From: Chrysomallon squamiferum
Taxonomy: Eukaryota > Mollusca > Gastropoda > Neomphalida > Peltospiridae
Length of the DNA stretch: 62,000 bases
Direction of reading: 5' to 3'
Assembly (NCBI GenBank): GCA_012295275.1
Contig: CM022679.1
Location: 28,183,164 to 28,245,163 of the forward strand
This document shows, in pieces, positions 60,143-62,000 of this stretch. How positions within the stretch are numbered: the first letter of the stretch is position 1; each line of letters begins with the position of its first letter. A model generated the notes under the pieces. The model was not told where the DNA came from, ran no database searches, and saw nothing but the letters and a program-made list of their open reading frames with translations. The translations under genes and the position numbers were made by a program.

Positions 60143-61097
60143 ATGAACATACCTCGTAGTAAAAAACTGGTACAAACAAAACTCAGTTTTGTCAAATCTT
60201 GCAAAAAGAGAAAAATGAGTAAGTATTTATTAATGGGAAAGAACAATATATATATCTGATTCAAAATACTGGAACTAGATCATATGCTTAGTTTCCTAAA
60301 AATTGGAATTACTGAAACCCAGCTTCAGAAATGTGTTATGTTTGTCTGTTAATTACAATTTTGTTCCTTATATTTATTTTGTATTTTAAGTAATATTAAG
60401 CCATTATCAGAATAAAATAGCAATATTCTAATTCAAATTTGCCAAATAAAAGGTCTTGTACCAGATTCATTTTTTTGATATTAATATCATTTACTTCATA
60501 GAATATAAATGTTGCTAAAATATACAATTTCTTTGTCTTGCTTTTAAGAGAAATATAAATGTAGTAGAAGAATCATATATTTTCAGGAATGTATTGTTAA
60601 ACTTTTCGTTGGATTATCTCTTGCTGTGAGAACTTGAATGTAGATTTTAGTCTAACTTCTAAGTAGTAATGTTAGATTCAGCAAAATCAGTTTTAATTAT
60701 TTTCACTTTATTTGATTTTTGTTCAGCAGATCAAGAAGAGAAAATTGATGATTTTGAAGACTTATATCTAGAACCAAGCGACAAAGCTTTCAAAGCAGAA
60801 GAATGTGGAAGGTTGTTGTTACAAACTGTCTTTGAATTTTTCACATTCCAAATTTTCATAGGAATATTGTTTAAACTATTTGCTATGTTCTGAAATTAAA
60901 ATACACTTATTTATTTCAGTCATACTTGCCCACATGAACATTCTCTATTCATTTTTGTGTACTTCAAAAATTGCTAAAACTAAAATATGATAATTTTGTC
61001 TACTTGTTTTTATTATTAAATAATTTTTCTTAAAATGTACAAAATTCCCAGACACTGAAAATAGAGAAATTTGTACTGATAAACTTAGTATGTCCAG

Positions 61098-61146
<49 letters not shown>

Positions 61147-61534
61147 ATAACTGTTTTGTTAAATCAATAAATAACATGATAAAACAAAAAAAACATTTTG
61201 CAGTTGTGCTTTATTGTGAGCTGTTATTTTGAAATATATATATATATGAGACATTTCAGTAAAACTTTTATAATTAAAAATCACAGATATGTCATTTAGT
61301 GAAATGCATCTGTTTCTATGTTCACTTTGGACTATATTTGTTGAAATAGTAAACAAATTTATAATTTTGTTTTTTATTTAAAAAGATTTACTGTATCTAC
61401 AATAATAATAATAATAATAATAATAATTATTATTATTATTATTATTATTATTTTTTATTTTATTATTTTTGTTTTATTTATTTCTTTCAGGCATGCAAAT
61501 TCACCTTATTTTACCCCTAAATCAAATGACAGAG
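60143..61534 (+). CDS. Unrecognised gene, first three coding exons, 3' incomplete
   Basis: Three exons join in frame. Exon 1: 60,143-60,218, ATG to donor ATGA|GTAAGT. Exon 2: 60,727-60,811. Exon 3: 61,491-61,534, donor AG|GTATGC. Together they give 68 codons and leave in phase 1. The protein starts MNIPRSKKLVQTKLSFVKSC, then an acidic part (DQEEKIDDFEDLYLEPSDKA) and CGRHANSPYF. The lysine-rich start and QTKLSF, which loosely resembles a PCNA-interacting motif, hint at a nuclear or DNA-repair protein, but I do not recognise the family. A short-upstream ATG in another frame at 60,133 stops after eight codons (ATG TCA ... TCG TAG) and may act as an upstream ORF. Later exons lie outside the window; an acceptor-like site near 61,805 does not match phase. 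Confidence 0.5.
61402..61453. repeat. (AAT)n(ATT)n hairpin microsatellite
   Basis: Same inverted AAT/ATT arrangement as at 51.0 kb, about 40 bases above the exon 3 acceptor of the plus-strand gene. Confidence 0.95.
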
Positions 61535-62000
61535 GTATGCATGAAAATAATATTATATATAAGTGTGTTTGCATTGGTCGGTCTGTCTGTGCTTGTGTAT
61601 ATGTGTCTATGTAATTAATGTTTGCTAATAAAATATATTTTTATTTATCTATAAAGTTGTTTTATACAAGTTTTATGATAATTCAATGTGTACAAACAGC
61701 AAAATTGTTCATCACTCTGCTTGTCGCTGGTTGTTTTAGAACAGCATCTTGACAAAAAATAGTTTCTATAAAATTTGTGAATATTACACAATTAACTGTT
61801 TGCAGCTACCAGGATTTAACTTTGATAATTCATCTATAAAATGTTTATATTTATTCTTATTTTTCTTCTTCTATTTATTATTATTATCACCATTATCATC
61901 ATCATCATCATCATTATTAGTAGCAGTAGTAGTAATATTAGTATTTTTATTGTTATCATCGTCATTATTGTTGTTAATATTATTATTATGAGTAATAGCA

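Noticed and set aside
61805-61845. Acceptor TGTTTGCAG followed by CTACCAGGATTTAAC as a fourth exon
   Set aside because: The phase left by exon 3 reads into a TAA within five codons; the nicer frame does not match.

Overview
The window is AT-rich, intron-rich animal DNA crowded with microsatellites (AAT/ATT, GATA, CT, TG, AAAT). Introns have ordinary GT-AG borders. The coding content (a giant cadherin, ribosomal protein S24 and an unrecognised nuclear-looking gene) is metazoan. The style suggests a lophotrochozoan such as a mollusc, but that placement is inference and not proven here.

Positions 205-48,769, minus strand: one giant cadherin gene, read from about 48.7 kb down and running off the window at position 1. 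I place 84 coding exons totalling about 17.17 kb (about 5,720 codons). It begins with a strong Kozak ATG and a signal peptide. Exons 2-21 encode eight cadherin (EC) repeats that resemble protocadherin-15/Cad99C: an LDRD near the end of EC1, VNELTPIGTT opening EC2, a DGDDL linker followed by a cysteine pair, and a close EC5 match. Exons 22-84 encode about 44 further linkers of a non-canonical kind. The DxNDN calcium motif is replaced by xRNxxxP, and LDRE is replaced by LxxD. Each repeat is split into an A exon (about 62 codons) and a B exon (about 45 codons), all phase 0-0, with scattered fusions. One exon (25) carries a one-base frameshift. No transmembrane or cytoplasmic part is seen, so the 3' end lies outside the window.

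Positions 50,079-54,230: a possible untranslated first exon and TATA-like box for the cadherin gene, then a non-coding stretch. It holds poly(A)/(TG)n tracts, a direct-plus-inverted repeat cluster, and a striking 30-bp-period array of five ATTGG + ACGGTTAACCGT palindromes. One unrecognised open exon-like segment lies at 53.3-53.6 kb.

Positions 54,228-58,619, minus strand: a complete five-exon RPS24 gene (134 codons) with a 5' TOP-like pyrimidine start. Its introns sit exactly after the ATG and exactly before the stop codon, and a 413-bp TIR element lies in intron 3.

Positions 60,143 to the end, plus strand: the first three coding exons of an unrecognised, lysine-rich protein, incomplete at the window edge.

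The genes do not form a pathway. RPS24 is housekeeping. The cadherin is a predicted extracellular adhesion or link filament. The main interest is the giant non-canonical cadherin array and the intronic minisatellites that have copied its exon ends together with their splice donors.
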